From positions 1 through 64,000 of the forward strand of contig NZ_QYOS01000020.1 in NCBI RefSeq assembly GCF_003605195.1: a stretch of DNA of 64,000 nucleotides, written 5' to 3'. The stretch is from Aurantiacibacter odishensis (GTDB lineage Bacteria > Pseudomonadota > Alphaproteobacteria > Sphingomonadales > Sphingomonadaceae). The notes below the pieces were generated by a model, which had not been told where the DNA came from, ran no database searches, and worked only from the letters and a program-made list of their open reading frames with translations. Each line of letters starts with the position of its first letter. Positions within the stretch are counted from its first letter, which is position 1. This document shows, piece after piece, positions 17,122 to 26,081 of this stretch. The position numbers were made by a program, and so were the translations under genes.

Positions 17122-18698
17122 GCGAGCGCGCATCCCAACCTCTGGCCGCGCCGGACGTCGAAACGGACGAGTGGCAGCGCGTCAATCCACTCACCATGAT
17201 GGTTCAGATGGCGCGTACGCTGGCGCAGGCCATCCTTCCGGCCATCGCAGTGCTGTATGGCGCGGCGTCCAGCGAACCCGACAGTGAGGGACTGGGAGCG
17301 ATTGCACCCTACTTCGTGCCGATCTTCGGTGCGATCATCGGTATCAACCTGCTCGGCGCGTGGCTTTCGTGGCGGCGGCTGCTCTACCGCGTGGGCGAAA
17401 CGGACGTGCGGGTGGAACAAGGCATCATCAGCCGCTCCGCCCGCTCCGTCCCTTACGAACGTATCCAGGACGTCAGCCTCGAACAGAAACTGATCCCGCG
17501 CCTGCTCGGCCTTGTCGAAGTGAAGTTCGAGACAGGCGCGGGCGGCAAGGAAGAGCTGAAGCTTTCCTACGTGTCCGAAGCCGAGGGCGAGAAGCTGCGC
17601 GAGACGGTGCGGGCCCTGGTGGAGGGCGAGACAGCCAAACCGGCTCTGATCGGTGAGGCAGGCGAAGCCAGCCTACAAGTGGCTGAGCCTGTCGGGCGAA
17701 CGCTGTTCGCGATGGATACGAAGCGGCTGTTCCTGTTCGGGCTGTTCAATTTTTCGCTGGTGGTCTTCGCGGTGCTGCTGGGCGCGCTGCAGCAACTGGA
17801 ATTCCTGCTGCCCTTCGACATGTGGGACTATATCGCCGACATCTTCCGCGACGAGCGCATTGCCGAGGCGGGTGAGCTTGTGAACGGCTACAGCACTTTC
17901 GCGCAGGTTCTCGCCATTCTCTATGCCGTGGCTGCCGTCGTGGTGGTGGGCATGGCCAGCGGCGTGGTGCGCACTTTCGTGCGCGACTGGGAGTTCCGGC
18001 TGGAACGCACGCCAAAGGGCTTTCGCCGCCGCCGCGGGCTGCTGACCAAGACCGACGTGGTGATGCCGGTGCACCGGGTGCAGGCGCTGGTGCTGAAAAC
18101 CGGCTGGCTGCGTCGCCGGTTCGGCTGGCACGGCCTGTCCTTCATCAGCCTTGCGCAGGATGCAGGCAGCGCGAACCACGACGTGGCCCCTTTCGCGCAG
18201 ATGAAGGAAATCGCCCCCATCGCCCGCGAGGCGGGTTTCTCTCTACCCGACGACAGCGCCGACTGGCGACGGGCCAGCGAGGACTACTATTTCGACAGGG
18301 CCGTGATGCAGGCCTTCGTGCCGGTCGTGGCGGCGCTTGTTCTCGCTTTGCAGGGGTACTGGGTGCCGACCGTGCTACTGCTCGGCCTCGCCGCCTTCCT
18401 CGCGGTGGGTGAATACTATCGCTGGCGCGTCGTGCGCCACGCGCTGGACCCGCAACAGGTCGTCTCGCGCCGGGGCTGGCTGGCACCGAACTACCGGATC
18501 GCCAACAGGGTGAAACTGCATTCCGTGGAGATCAGTCAGAACCCGCTTGGACGCTGGCGCGGCTATTGCACCTTGCGCTTCGGCCTTGCGGGTGGCCGCC
18601 TCGCTTTTCCCGGACTTTCTCTGGAAGATGCGCGCCAGATGCGCGCCGCGGCACTGGAATCGATCGCGGCTGTCGATTTCGCCAAGCTGCCGCGCTGA
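17118..18698 (+). CDS. Multi-PH-domain membrane protein, YdbT-like
   Basis: A 526-residue protein with repeated pairs of membrane segments and bPH_2 domains, as in B. subtilis YdbT. The first PH domain at about 90-160 has EQGIISRSARSVPYERIQDV and GLVEVKFETGAG. The second, at about 290-370, has RRRRGLLTKTDVVMPVHRVQ and WHGLSFISLAQDAGS. The third, at about 445-525, has SRRGWLAPNYRIANRVKLHS and GRWRGYCTLRFGLAGGRLAF. Hydrophobic segments lie at about 30-55, 65-80, 195-225, 265-290 and 385-425. It starts with a GTG overlapping the YdbS-like stop. It ends before a strong hairpin shared with the convergent PRC-barrel gene. Confidence 0.86.
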   Translation: MSERASQPLAAPDVETDEWQRVNPLTMMVQMARTLAQAILPAIAVLYGAASSEPDSEGLGAIAPYFVPIFGAIIGINLLGAWLSWRRLLYRVGETDVRVEQGIISRSARSVPYERIQDVSLEQKLIPRLLGLVEVKFETGAGGKEELKLSYVSEAEGEKLRETVRALVEGETAKPALIGEAGEASLQVAEPVGRTLFAMDTKRLFLFGLFNFSLVVFAVLLGALQQLEFLLPFDMWDYIADIFRDERIAEAGELVNGYSTFAQVLAILYAVAAVVVVGMASGVVRTFVRDWEFRLERTPKGFRRRRGLLTKTDVVMPVHRVQALVLKTGWLRRRFGWHGLSFISLAQDAGSANHDVAPFAQMKEIAPIAREAGFSLPDDSADWRRASEDYYFDRAVMQAFVPVVAALVLALQGYWVPTVLLLGLAAFLAVGEYYRWRVVRHALDPQQVVSRRGWLAPNYRIANRVKLHSVEISQNPLGRWRGYCTLRFGLAGGRLAFPGLSLEDARQMRAAALESIAAVDFAKLPR

Positions 18699-18707
18699 CA
18701 AGCGAAA

Positions 18708-18729
18708 GGCCCCGGTTTGCACCGGGGCC
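18708..18729. terminator. GC-rich terminator hairpin between convergent genes
   Basis: GGCCCCGG (18708-18715), loop TTTGCA, and CCGGGGCC (18722-18729) form a perfect 8-bp stem 10 bp after the YdbT-like stop. Downstream T content is modest (CTCTTTC). On the minus strand the stem is followed by TTTCGC. It probably serves both convergent genes. Confidence 0.7.
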
Positions 18730-18758
18730 CGTCGCTCTTTCAGGAATTTTAGGGCGGC

Positions 18759-19196
18759 TCAGTAAAGCACGCCGTAATAAGCGTAGACGTTCTCGCCATA
18801 CTCCCGGTTGAATTCGGGTCGCTCGTTACGGCTGTAGGAAGGCGCATCCCTCAGTCGACCCTTGTCGATATTGACGATGTAGCCGCCGCGCCTGGTGTCG
18901 TAATCCAGCGCGTCCCAAGGAACGGGGTGATAATGCTCGCCGATGCCCAGGAAACCACCGAAGCTCATTACCGAATATTCGACTCGGCCTGAGCGCTTGC
19001 CGATCATCAGGTGATCGATCGTGCCCAGCTTCTCGCCGTCGGTGGAATAGACAGCCGTTCCTTCAACCTTGTCGGACGAGATCAGATCGCTCGTCTCGTC
19101 TCGTTCGAGCGGGCGCGAGCGGTCGAACTGGCTTCTGCGTTCCAGCTCGGCATCGGAATAGGTCGTTCGGTTCTGCATCTGTTGATCGTGTGCCAT
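18759..19196 (-). CDS. PRC-barrel domain protein
   Basis: A 145-residue soluble protein with one PRC-barrel domain at about 38-110: ISSDKVEGTAVYSTDGEKLG, TIDHLMIGKRSGRVEYSVMSFGG, HYHPVPWDALDYDT. Tails are hydrophilic, and the C-terminus is rich in Tyr and Asn. PRC barrels occur in RimM, in photosynthetic reaction centres and in many stress-associated proteins; the target here is unknown. The ATG at 19196 is preceded by AGAGGAGAGAACC. The promoter candidate upstream matches the EcfG stress consensus (19322-19347), which fits the frequent stress induction of this family. Confidence 0.85.
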   Translation of the reverse strand: MAHDQQMQNRTTYSDAELERRSQFDRSRPLERDETSDLISSDKVEGTAVYSTDGEKLGTIDHLMIGKRSGRVEYSVMSFGGFLGIGEHYHPVPWDALDYDTRRGGYIVNIDKGRLRDAPSYSRNERPEFNREYGENVYAYYGVLY

Positions 19197-19321
19197 TGGT
19201 TCTCTCCTCTTGGTCGAACCGGCGGCATGTCTTCTGATTTCATGAATTCGGCGATCAATCGCATCGACCCGTCGGCATACGGGGCGCGAGTCGCCGGTGC
19301 CACCGGCATTCACACCAGACT

Positions 19322-19347
19322 AACGAGGCCGGGAACGCCAATGTTCC
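19322..19347 (-). promoter_or_regulatory. Candidate EcfG (general stress response) promoter of the PRC-barrel gene
   Basis: On the minus strand, GGAAC (19347-19343) is followed after 17 bp by CGTT (19325-19322), matching GGAAC-N16/17-CGTT. The first downstream gene on that strand is the PRC-barrel gene at 19196, with a leader of roughly 120 nt. No other support is visible. Confidence 0.5.
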
Positions 19348-19390
19348 GAAAAAACCGTTATTTTTCAAAGACGCCGTGCAAGGTCTGGTG

Positions 19391-19687
19391 TCAGCTCTCG
19401 ATATCGGCGCGCACGTCCGCCCATTCCGGGTGCTTGCGGAATTGGACCGCGACATAGGGGCACTGCGGCACGATGGTGAAACCCTTGTCGCGCGCGTCCT
19501 GCACCATGAATTCCACGAGATCGAACGCGATGCCCTTTCCGCGCGCGGCGGGAGGGGTGAAGGTGTGGTCTGCGATGCGCGCCTCGCCGCGCGCTTTCCA
19601 TGTCAGTTCGGCCGGCTGGTCGCTGCCTTCCACGTCCACGCGGTATGCGCCGTGGGTGGTTTCATCGGTGACTTCGATCTTCGCCAT
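19391..19687 (-). CDS. Small GNAT-family N-acetyltransferase
   Basis: A 98-residue single-domain protein of the NATD1/YjdJ group (COG2388-type). It is a minimal GNAT fold with the acetyl-CoA loop RGKGIAFDLVEF at about 50-61, preceded by ADHTFTPPA, and followed by GFTIVPQCPYVAVQF and HPEW, all characteristic. Substrate unknown. The ATG at 19687 follows AAGGAGAAATTC. It is divergent from the threonine aldolase gene, with only about 50 bp between starts. The downstream gap of 191 bp to the PRC-barrel gene holds the EcfG-like promoter of that gene. Confidence 0.85.
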   Translation of the reverse strand: MAKIEVTDETTHGAYRVDVEGSDQPAELTWKARGEARIADHTFTPPAARGKGIAFDLVEFMVQDARDKGFTIVPQCPYVAVQFRKHPEWADVRADIES

Positions 19688-19737
19688 GAATTTCTCCTTC
19701 TTGCGCTGAACGCCGCCCACGGCCATGGCGTTCCGCG

Positions 19738-20733
19738 ATGCAGTTCCTCTCCGACAATGCAGCGCCTGTCCATCCCCGGCTGTGGGAGGCGATGCGCGCT
19801 GCCGACGCGCCCGACATGCCTTATGATACCGATGCCCTGAGCCGGGAGCTGGATGCGCGGCTCTCTGCCACGTTTGGTCGCGAGTGCGCGGCGCTGTGGG
19901 TGGCGACCGGCACGGCTGCGAACTGCCTTGCGCTCGCCACGATGGTCGATCCTCACGGCGGCGTCGTCTGCCACGAGGAAGCGCACATCGAGATGGACGA
20001 ATGCGGTGCACCCGGTTTCTACCTGCACGGCGCGAAGCTGCTGCTGGCCAAGGGCGAGGGCGCCAAGCTGACGCCAGACTCGATCGCCGAGGTGCTGTCC
20101 GGCATCACGCGCGGCGTGCACCAGGTGCCTGCGCAGGCAATCTCGATCACCCAGGCCAGCGAGTACGGCCTTTGCTACGCGCCCGATGAACTCGCCGCAA
20201 TTGGTGCCCTGGCGAAAGAACATGGCCTCGGCCTGCACATGGATGGCGCGCGCTTCGGCAACGCTTGCGCCTTCCTCGATGCATCGCCTGCCGAAGTGGC
20301 AGGCCCGGTCGACGCACTCAGCTTCGGCTTCGTGAAGAACGGCGGGATGGGAGCCGAGGCCGTGATCCTGTTCGACACCGAAAAGGCGGACATGATCCGC
20401 TTCCGCCGCAAGCGCGCCGGACACCTGCAAAGCAAGGGACGTTTCCTCGCCGCGCAGATCCACGCCATGCTGGCCGACGACCTGTGGCTGGAGAACGCCC
20501 GCGCCGCCAATGCAGCAGCAGCGATCATCGCCGACAGCGCGGCTGACCGGCTGGTCTACCCGGCACAGATCAACGAGCTGTTCGTGACAATGACTGCCGA
20601 CGAACGCGCCGCCGTGCGGGCGCAGGGCTTCTCTTTCTACGACTGGGACGACACCTGCGTGCGCCTGGTGACCCACTGGGCCACCGATCACGAACATGCG
20701 CGCGCATTGGGCAAGGCCATCGCTTCGCTGTGA
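19738..20733 (+). CDS. ltaE: Low-specificity L-threonine aldolase
   Basis: PLP enzyme cleaving L-threonine or allo-threonine to glycine and acetaldehyde. The 331-residue product starts FLSDNAAPVHPRLWEAM; DMPYDTDALSRELDAR is typical. The cofactor-binding core includes VATGTAANCLAL, HEEAHIEMDECGAP, LHMDGARFGNA near 162-172 and the PLP lysine in LSFGFVKNGGMGAEAV near 197. The variant lacks the more common SFSKGLGAP wording but keeps the Lys position, as in the bacterial subgroup. The last 4 bp overlap the GTG of the EamA transporter. Confidence 0.9.
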   Translation: MQFLSDNAAPVHPRLWEAMRAADAPDMPYDTDALSRELDARLSATFGRECAALWVATGTAANCLALATMVDPHGGVVCHEEAHIEMDECGAPGFYLHGAKLLLAKGEGAKLTPDSIAEVLSGITRGVHQVPAQAISITQASEYGLCYAPDELAAIGALAKEHGLGLHMDGARFGNACAFLDASPAEVAGPVDALSFGFVKNGGMGAEAVILFDTEKADMIRFRRKRAGHLQSKGRFLAAQIHAMLADDLWLENARAANAAAAIIADSAADRLVYPAQINELFVTMTADERAAVRAQGFSFYDWDDTCVRLVTHWATDHEHARALGKAIASL

Positions 20734-21725
20734 GCGCTGCCTCCAACCCGATTCAGGCCAAGATCCTCAGCTGGCGCGTGATCGTACCCTTCGTGCTGAC
20801 CGGCACGATCTGGGGCTCGACGTGGTTCGTCATCACCGGGCAGATCGACGGCGTGCCAGCCGCGTGGTCGGTGTTCTACCGCTTCGCGCTGGCCACACCC
20901 GCGCTCTTCCTCGTCGCCATGCTGATGAAGCGGCGGCTGCGGCTGACCCGGCCCGAGCAGGTGCTGGCGCTGGGGGTAGGGATCGCGCAGTTCAGCGGCA
21001 ACTTCCTGTTCGTCTATCATTCCGAGCTTTATGTTACCTCCGGCATAGTTGCGATGATGTTCGGCCTGCTGATGGTGCCCAACGCCTTGTTCGCCCGGGT
21101 TTTTCTGGGCGAGAGGGTGCAGGGCGGCTTCATCCTCGGCAGTGCGGTGGCCATCGTCGGCGTGTCCTTCCTGCTCTGGCACGAATGGCAGGCCAATCCC
21201 GATGCGGGCGTGATCGGCGGCAACGTGGGGCTGGGCATCGTGCTGGCGGTGATCGGCATCCTCGCTGCATCGATCGCCAACGTGATCCAGGCCAACCCCA
21301 CGGGACGCGGCGTGCCGATGGTCAGCCTGCTTGCCTGGGCCATGCTCTATGGCACCATTTTCGACCTCGCCTTTGCCTGGGTGACAGCCGGGCCGCCGCC
21401 GCTGCCGACGGGCGCGGCTTACTGGGGCGGCATCGTCTACCTCGCGCTGATCGGCTCTGTGGTGACATTCCCGCTGCACTACAATCTCGTGCGCGAGATC
21501 GGTGCGGGGCGCGCAGCCTACAACTCGATCATCACAATCTCGGTCGCCATGCTGCTGTCGACCCTATTCGAGGGCTATCGGTGGACGTGGCTGACCGCGA
21601 GCGGGATGGTGCTGGCCGTCATCGGGATGGTTCTGGCGCTGCGGGCACGAAAGCAAAAGGGCGTCCAGGTCCAGCAATCGGCGCGCCTGCGTCACGACGC
21701 ACCATCATCAGTGCAGGGCGAGTAA
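20730..21725 (+). CDS. EamA/DMT-family permease
   Basis: Inner-membrane transporter of the drug/metabolite superfamily; 331 residues with about ten hydrophobic segments in two EamA repeats (about 18-155 and 170-312). The start WGSTWFVI and GLLMVPNALFARVFLGERV are family features. Substrate unknown; candidates are amino acids or their derivatives, suggested only by coupling to threonine aldolase. The GTG overlaps the ltaE stop by 4 bp. The 3' end overlaps the convergent SDR gene by 18 bp. Confidence 0.87.
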   Translation: MSAASNPIQAKILSWRVIVPFVLTGTIWGSTWFVITGQIDGVPAAWSVFYRFALATPALFLVAMLMKRRLRLTRPEQVLALGVGIAQFSGNFLFVYHSELYVTSGIVAMMFGLLMVPNALFARVFLGERVQGGFILGSAVAIVGVSFLLWHEWQANPDAGVIGGNVGLGIVLAVIGILAASIANVIQANPTGRGVPMVSLLAWAMLYGTIFDLAFAWVTAGPPPLPTGAAYWGGIVYLALIGSVVTFPLHYNLVREIGAGRAAYNSIITISVAMLLSTLFEGYRWTWLTASGMVLAVIGMVLALRARKQKGVQVQQSARLRHDAPSSVQGE

Positions 21726-22490
21726 CCCCTCGCGATAGGTCGGATAGGCCGGCTCCCACCCCAGTATCCGCTTGGCCTTGCCATTCGCGACACGGCGGTT
21801 CTCGGCATAGAAACCGCGCGCCATCGGAGAGAGACCCGCTTCCTCGATGGTCTGGAGTGGTGGCGGTTCGACCTGAAGCAGGTCGCAAGCGAATTCAATC
21901 AGCGTGTTCTGGCTGCATGGGAGATCGTCGGAGAGGTTGTAGGCGCCCGGCGGCGCATCGCCCGTCAGCGCCGCCACAACGCCGCTGGCGATGTCCTCCA
22001 CGTGCACCCGGCTGAAGACCTGTCCCGGCAGGTCGATGCGGTGCGCCTTGCCAGCGCGGATTCGGTCGAAGGCGCTGCGCCCCGGCCCGTAGATGCCCGG
22101 CAGGCGGAAGACGCGCGCCCCGCGCTCCAGCCACTGCGCATCACATTCTGCGCGCGCCGTGCGCCTGCCTTCGCCGGTGGGAGAACTCTCGTCCACCCAA
22201 GCGCCCTGCGCATCGCCGTAGACGCCAGTGGAGGAGAGGTAGCCGAGCCAGTGCCTGCCCAGTGCATCACCGTAACTATCCAGCACCGGGTCCAGTCCGC
22301 TTTCCCGGTCTGGCGGGACTGACGACAGGACATGACCCGCCTGCGCAAGCGCAGCCATCACCGAATCGCGCTTGGCAAAGTCCACATCGCCGTCCGATCC
22401 GGTTGCGGAAACGGTCCATCCCGCGGCCTTTGCCGAGGCAGCAATGCGTTTGGCAGTGTAGCCGAGGCCGAATATGAACAGATGCGCCAT
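21708..22490 (-). CDS. NAD-dependent epimerase/dehydratase-like (extended SDR) protein
   Basis: A 260-residue protein with a Rossmann start, HLFIFGLGYTAKRIA at about 3-17, as in atypical SDRs of the YeeZ type. The mid-region YLSSTGVYGDAQG (about 90-102) holds a Thr/Ser-Tyr pair where classical SDRs have YxxxK. RLPGIYGPGRSAFDRIRAG and FSRVHVEDIA are nucleotide-sugar-epimerase-like. The lysine of the catalytic YxxxK is absent, as in many YeeZ-like proteins, so enzymatic activity is uncertain. The start is at 22490; an upstream start at 22520 lacks support. It is convergent with, and overlaps, the EamA gene. Confidence 0.82.
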   Translation of the reverse strand: MAHLFIFGLGYTAKRIAASAKAAGWTVSATGSDGDVDFAKRDSVMAALAQAGHVLSSVPPDRESGLDPVLDSYGDALGRHWLGYLSSTGVYGDAQGAWVDESSPTGEGRRTARAECDAQWLERGARVFRLPGIYGPGRSAFDRIRAGKAHRIDLPGQVFSRVHVEDIASGVVAALTGDAPPGAYNLSDDLPCSQNTLIEFACDLLQVEPPPLQTIEEAGLSPMARGFYAENRRVANGKAKRILGWEPAYPTYREGLLALH

Positions 22491-22543
22491 CTCGTGCGTT
22501 CTAACCACTCGACGCGGCAACGGAAGAAAATTAGGTCAGACTC

Positions 22544-25198
22544 ATGGATATCGCCCGCACACCCTCCACGCCCGACGGCAACCCCGAACTCGCGGATGCC
22601 GCGCCCGCCCCGCACGAGCCGCCGACGATCCGGCGCGAGGACTACCGGCCCTTCCCATGGTTGGTGCCCGAAGTTGCGCTGGACTTTGACCTGGGCCTCG
22701 ACGCGACCCGCGTCGTCTCCACGCTGACGGTAGCGCGCAACGCCAAGGCCGACCATTCGTCCACCATCCGCCTCAACGCCGACGGGCTGGACGTGCTTTC
22801 GGTGAAAGTCGATGGCGAAATGTCGAACAGCTGGACGATGGACGGCGATGATCTGATCGTCACGCTGCCCGGCGATGCGCACGAGATCGCTGTGGCGACC
22901 GAGATCGATCCCTCGGCCAACACCCAGCTGATGGGGCTCTATGCTTCCGACGGGATGCTGTGTACGCAGTGCGAGGCGGAAGGCTTCCGCCGCATCACCT
23001 TCTTCCCCGACAGGCCCGACGTGCTTTCGACCTACCGCGTGCGGATGACAGGCAATGCGGAGACATTCCCCGTCCTGCTGTGCAATGGCAATCTCGAGGC
23101 CAGCGGCAGGAACGATGACGGCACGCACTGGGCCGAGTGGCACGATCCCTGGCCAAAGCCGAGCTACCTGTTCGCACTGGTGGCAGGCCAGCTGGTGACC
23201 AATACCGACAGCTTCACCACCATGAGCGGGCGCGAAGTCACGCTGAACATCTACGTGCGAGAGGGCGACCTCGACCGCACCGGGCACGCCATGGAATCGC
23301 TCAAGAAGTCGATGAAGTGGGACGAGGAAACATTCGGCCGCGAGTACGATCTCGACCTGTTCAACATCGTGGCCGTTTCCGATTTCAACATGGGCGCGAT
23401 GGAGAACAAGGGCCTCAACGTCTTCAACACGAAATACGTACTGGCGGACGAGGATACCGCGACCGACGGCGATTTCGACGGCGTCGAAGGCGTGATCGCG
23501 CACGAATACTTCCACAACTGGTCGGGCAACCGCGTGACCTGCCGCGACTGGTTCCAGCTTTCGCTGAAGGAAGGCTTCACCGTGCTGCGCGACCAGCTGT
23601 TCTCGCAGGACATGGGATCGGAGCCGGTCAAGCGCATCGAGGACGTGCGCGTGCTGCGCGGTGCGCAGTTCCCGGAAGACAGCGGCCCGCTGGCGCACCC
23701 GATCCGGCCCGACAGCTATCGCGAAATCAGCAATTTCTACACTGCCACGGTCTACAACAAGGGTGCCGAAGTCATCCGCATGATGCGCACCATGTGCGGG
23801 CCGGAACGGTTCCGCAAAGGCACGGACCTCTACTTCGAGCGCCATGACGGCGAGGCCGCGACCTGCGAGGATTTCGTCAAGGCCATTGAGGATGGCGCGG
23901 GACTGGATCTCAAGCAGTTCCGCTTGTGGTACTCGCAGGCTGGCACGCCCAGGGTTTCCGTCCGGGTTGAACACGATGGCGACACCGCCACGCTGCACCT
24001 GTCGCAGGTCGTGCCCGCAACGCCGGGCCAGCCCGACAAGCAGCCGATGCCGATCCCGCTGAAAGTGGCCCTGTTCGACCGCACCAGCGGCCAGCATAAG
24101 GGCGAGGAACTCGTCATCCTCGATACCGCGGAAGCCAGCTTCGTGTTCGAAGGCTTTGCCGAGAAGCCAGTTCTCTCGATCAACCGCGGCTTCTCCGCGC
24201 CTGTCACCATAGAGCGCGACATTACCGCGGCAGACCTCGTGTTCCTTGCTGCGAACGACGACGATCCCTTTGCCCGCTACGAGGCTTTGCAGGATCTCGT
24301 CGTCCGCCATCTCAGGCAGGCGGTCGAGGGCGAACTGGACGATGCCACTCGCGCCGAGGCGCGCGATGCGATCACCGGCGCCTTCCGCGCCGTACTGGCC
24401 GACGATACGCTCGATGACTTGATGCGCGGCGAGCTGCTGGTCCTACCGACGGAGACCTACCTTGCCGAGACAATGGCGATTGCCGATCCCGGCCGCATCC
24501 ACACACAGCGACAGGCGCTGCGCGCCGCTATCGGCTCCGCGCTGGAAGAGGAATTTGCAGCGCTCCACGCCCGTGCCGCAGCCGTGCCCTACAGCCTCTC
24601 GGCGCAGGCCCGCGGTGCGCGCAAGGTCAAGACGCAGGCGCTGCTCTATCTTGCGGCAGGTAACGAGGATCACGGCCGCGAGCTGGCGTGGTCGCAGTAT
24701 TCCGGTGCGGACAACATGACCGACCGTCAGGGCGCGCTGATGGTGCTTGCAGGCATGTCCGGCATCGAGCGGACCGATGCGCTGCTCGACTTCTACAACC
24801 GCTACAAGGGCAATGCGCTGGTGGTGGACAAGTGGTTCACCTTGCAGGCAAGCTCGATGCATCCCGACGTACTGGAGCACGTAAAGGCGCTGGCGGACCA
24901 TCCGCAGTTCACGTTGAAGAACCCCAACCGCGTGCGCTCGCTCTACATGGCCTTTGCCTACAACCCGCACGCTTTCCACGCCAAGAGCGGCGAGGGTTAC
25001 AGGCTTGTGGCCGACGTGATCCTGGCGCTCGACCCGATCAATCCGCAAACGGCGGCGCGTTTCGTGCCGCAGCTGGGCCGCTGGCGGCGGATCGAGCCGA
25101 AGCGGTCCGCCATGATGAAGGCGCAGCTCGAACGGATCGCCGCGTCGCCGAAGCTTTCGCGCGATACCTACGAGCAGGTGAGCCGCAGCCTTGGGTAA
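22544..25198 (+). CDS. pepN: Aminopeptidase N
   Basis: Zinc M1 aminopeptidase, probably cytosolic, that clears N-terminal residues from peptides. The 884-residue product carries the exopeptidase motif GAMENKG near 284-290 and zinc motif HEYFHNWSGN near 320, with the third ligand Glu in LSLKEGFTVLRDQLF 18 residues later. The N-terminal about 30 residues (Pro/Ala/Glu-rich) are an unusual extension before YRPFPWLVPEVALDFDL. The C-terminal DUF3458 helical domain is intact, giving normal E. coli PepN length. Its end overlaps the TTG start of pgeF by 8 bp. Confidence 0.97.
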   Translation: MDIARTPSTPDGNPELADAAPAPHEPPTIRREDYRPFPWLVPEVALDFDLGLDATRVVSTLTVARNAKADHSSTIRLNADGLDVLSVKVDGEMSNSWTMDGDDLIVTLPGDAHEIAVATEIDPSANTQLMGLYASDGMLCTQCEAEGFRRITFFPDRPDVLSTYRVRMTGNAETFPVLLCNGNLEASGRNDDGTHWAEWHDPWPKPSYLFALVAGQLVTNTDSFTTMSGREVTLNIYVREGDLDRTGHAMESLKKSMKWDEETFGREYDLDLFNIVAVSDFNMGAMENKGLNVFNTKYVLADEDTATDGDFDGVEGVIAHEYFHNWSGNRVTCRDWFQLSLKEGFTVLRDQLFSQDMGSEPVKRIEDVRVLRGAQFPEDSGPLAHPIRPDSYREISNFYTATVYNKGAEVIRMMRTMCGPERFRKGTDLYFERHDGEAATCEDFVKAIEDGAGLDLKQFRLWYSQAGTPRVSVRVEHDGDTATLHLSQVVPATPGQPDKQPMPIPLKVALFDRTSGQHKGEELVILDTAEASFVFEGFAEKPVLSINRGFSAPVTIERDITAADLVFLAANDDDPFARYEALQDLVVRHLRQAVEGELDDATRAEARDAITGAFRAVLADDTLDDLMRGELLVLPTETYLAETMAIADPGRIHTQRQALRAAIGSALEEEFAALHARAAAVPYSLSAQARGARKVKTQALLYLAAGNEDHGRELAWSQYSGADNMTDRQGALMVLAGMSGIERTDALLDFYNRYKGNALVVDKWFTLQASSMHPDVLEHVKALADHPQFTLKNPNRVRSLYMAFAYNPHAFHAKSGEGYRLVADVILALDPINPQTAARFVPQLGRWRRIEPKRSAMMKAQLERIAASPKLSRDTYEQVSRSLG

Positions 25199-25874
25199 TC
25201 CGGCAAAGGTCATCCGCGCAGAGAATATCGCGCTGCCGCACGGCTTTCTCGATGCCGCGCAGAGCGATGCCCATGCCCACGGGCTTGCGGTGGGCGGGGC
25301 GGACGTCGTCTTCGTGGAGCAGGTGCATTCCGCCGAGGCGATTGTGGTGGGCAAGGCGATCCCCGAGAGCGAGCGGCCCGAAGTGGACGGTATGGCCACC
25401 GCAACTCCCGGCCTCGCGCTGGCGATCGTCACCGCAGATTGCGCGCCCATCCTGATGGCGGACGAAGCTGCGGGTGTGATCGGCGCAGCCCACGCAGGCT
25501 GGCGCGGCGCGCAGGGCGGCGTGATCGAGGCGACAGTGGCGCGAATGGAGGAGCTTGGTGCGCAGCGCAGCAGAATTGCCGCCGCCATAGGCCCTTGCAT
25601 CGCGCAGGACAGTTACGAAGTAGGCGCGGACATGCGGGCGAACTTCGCCTCTGCCGAACACCGCTTTTTCGAAGCAACCGGCCCGGGAAAGTGGCATTTC
25701 GACCTGGAGGGCATCGTCGCCGCTCGGCTCGCCGCTGCCGGCATCGAATCGATCTGCCCGCTGGAAATGGACACTTACGCGGCCGCGCGCCGGTTCCATT
25801 CCTATCGCCGCGCAACCCATCGCGGAGAGTTGACAACGGGCCGCCAGGTTTCGTTGATCGCCCTTCCGGGCTAG
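25191..25874 (+). CDS. pgeF: Peptidoglycan editing factor PgeF-like (laccase-domain, YfiH family), N-terminally shortened
   Basis: Copper/zinc-type fold of the YfiH/PgeF family, a cytosolic enzyme that clears miscoded UDP-MurNAc-L-Ser-type peptidoglycan precursors. The 227-residue product keeps the His-His-Cys site: QVHSAEA (His46), TADCAPIL (Cys84) and AAHAGWRGA (His101). It also has AAIGPCIAQDSYEVG. The usual N-terminal RRGGVS-PYASLN segment (about 30-35 residues) between HGFL and the QVHSA strand is replaced by a short DAAQSDAHAHGLAVGG. The TTG start is inferred because no ATG/GTG fits. It overlaps pepN by 8 bp. Confidence 0.83.
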   Translation: MGNPAKVIRAENIALPHGFLDAAQSDAHAHGLAVGGADVVFVEQVHSAEAIVVGKAIPESERPEVDGMATATPGLALAIVTADCAPILMADEAAGVIGAAHAGWRGAQGGVIEATVARMEELGAQRSRIAAAIGPCIAQDSYEVGADMRANFASAEHRFFEATGPGKWHFDLEGIVAARLAAAGIESICPLEMDTYAAARRFHSYRRATHRGELTTGRQVSLIALPG

Positions 25875-25973
25875 GCGCAGCCACATCACACCAGACTGCG
25901 CTCCGGCGCGCATGTCATATTACCACCAAAAGGCGGGTTGGCAGCGCGGCATTGCTCGTCTATCAGCCGCGCC

Positions 25974-26012
25974 AAGCCGCCGCCCGGCAACGGTTCGTCG
26001 TGCGGCTTTTTT
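25974..26012 (+). terminator. Candidate terminator after pepN-pgeF
   Basis: AAGCCGC (25974-25980) pairs with GCGGCTT (26002-26008) around a 21-base loop and runs into TTTTTT (26007-26012). The rest of the 207-bp gap before petA (25875-26081) also has a GGAAC-TTTC-GTTCC palindrome at 26033-26046, of unknown meaning. I see no gene in it. Confidence 0.5.
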
Positions 26013-26081
26013 GGACGAATCTTTTCGCCGCCGGAACTTTCGTTCCAAGGGATTTCCGGCAGCGACAGGCAAGGCAAGGGT

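Noticed and set aside
17680-17704. CTGAGCCTGTCGGGCGAACG, resembling the palindromic repeat at 932
   Set aside because: It is one imperfect arm inside the YdbT-like coding sequence with no partner arm.
22358-24310. A 650-codon minus-strand open frame opposite pepN
   Set aside because: Antisense shadow of pepN in GC-rich DNA; no conserved motif.
26033-26046. GGAAC-TTTC-GTTCC palindrome upstream of petA
   Set aside because: Too short to call an operator without conservation; recorded in the gap description only.
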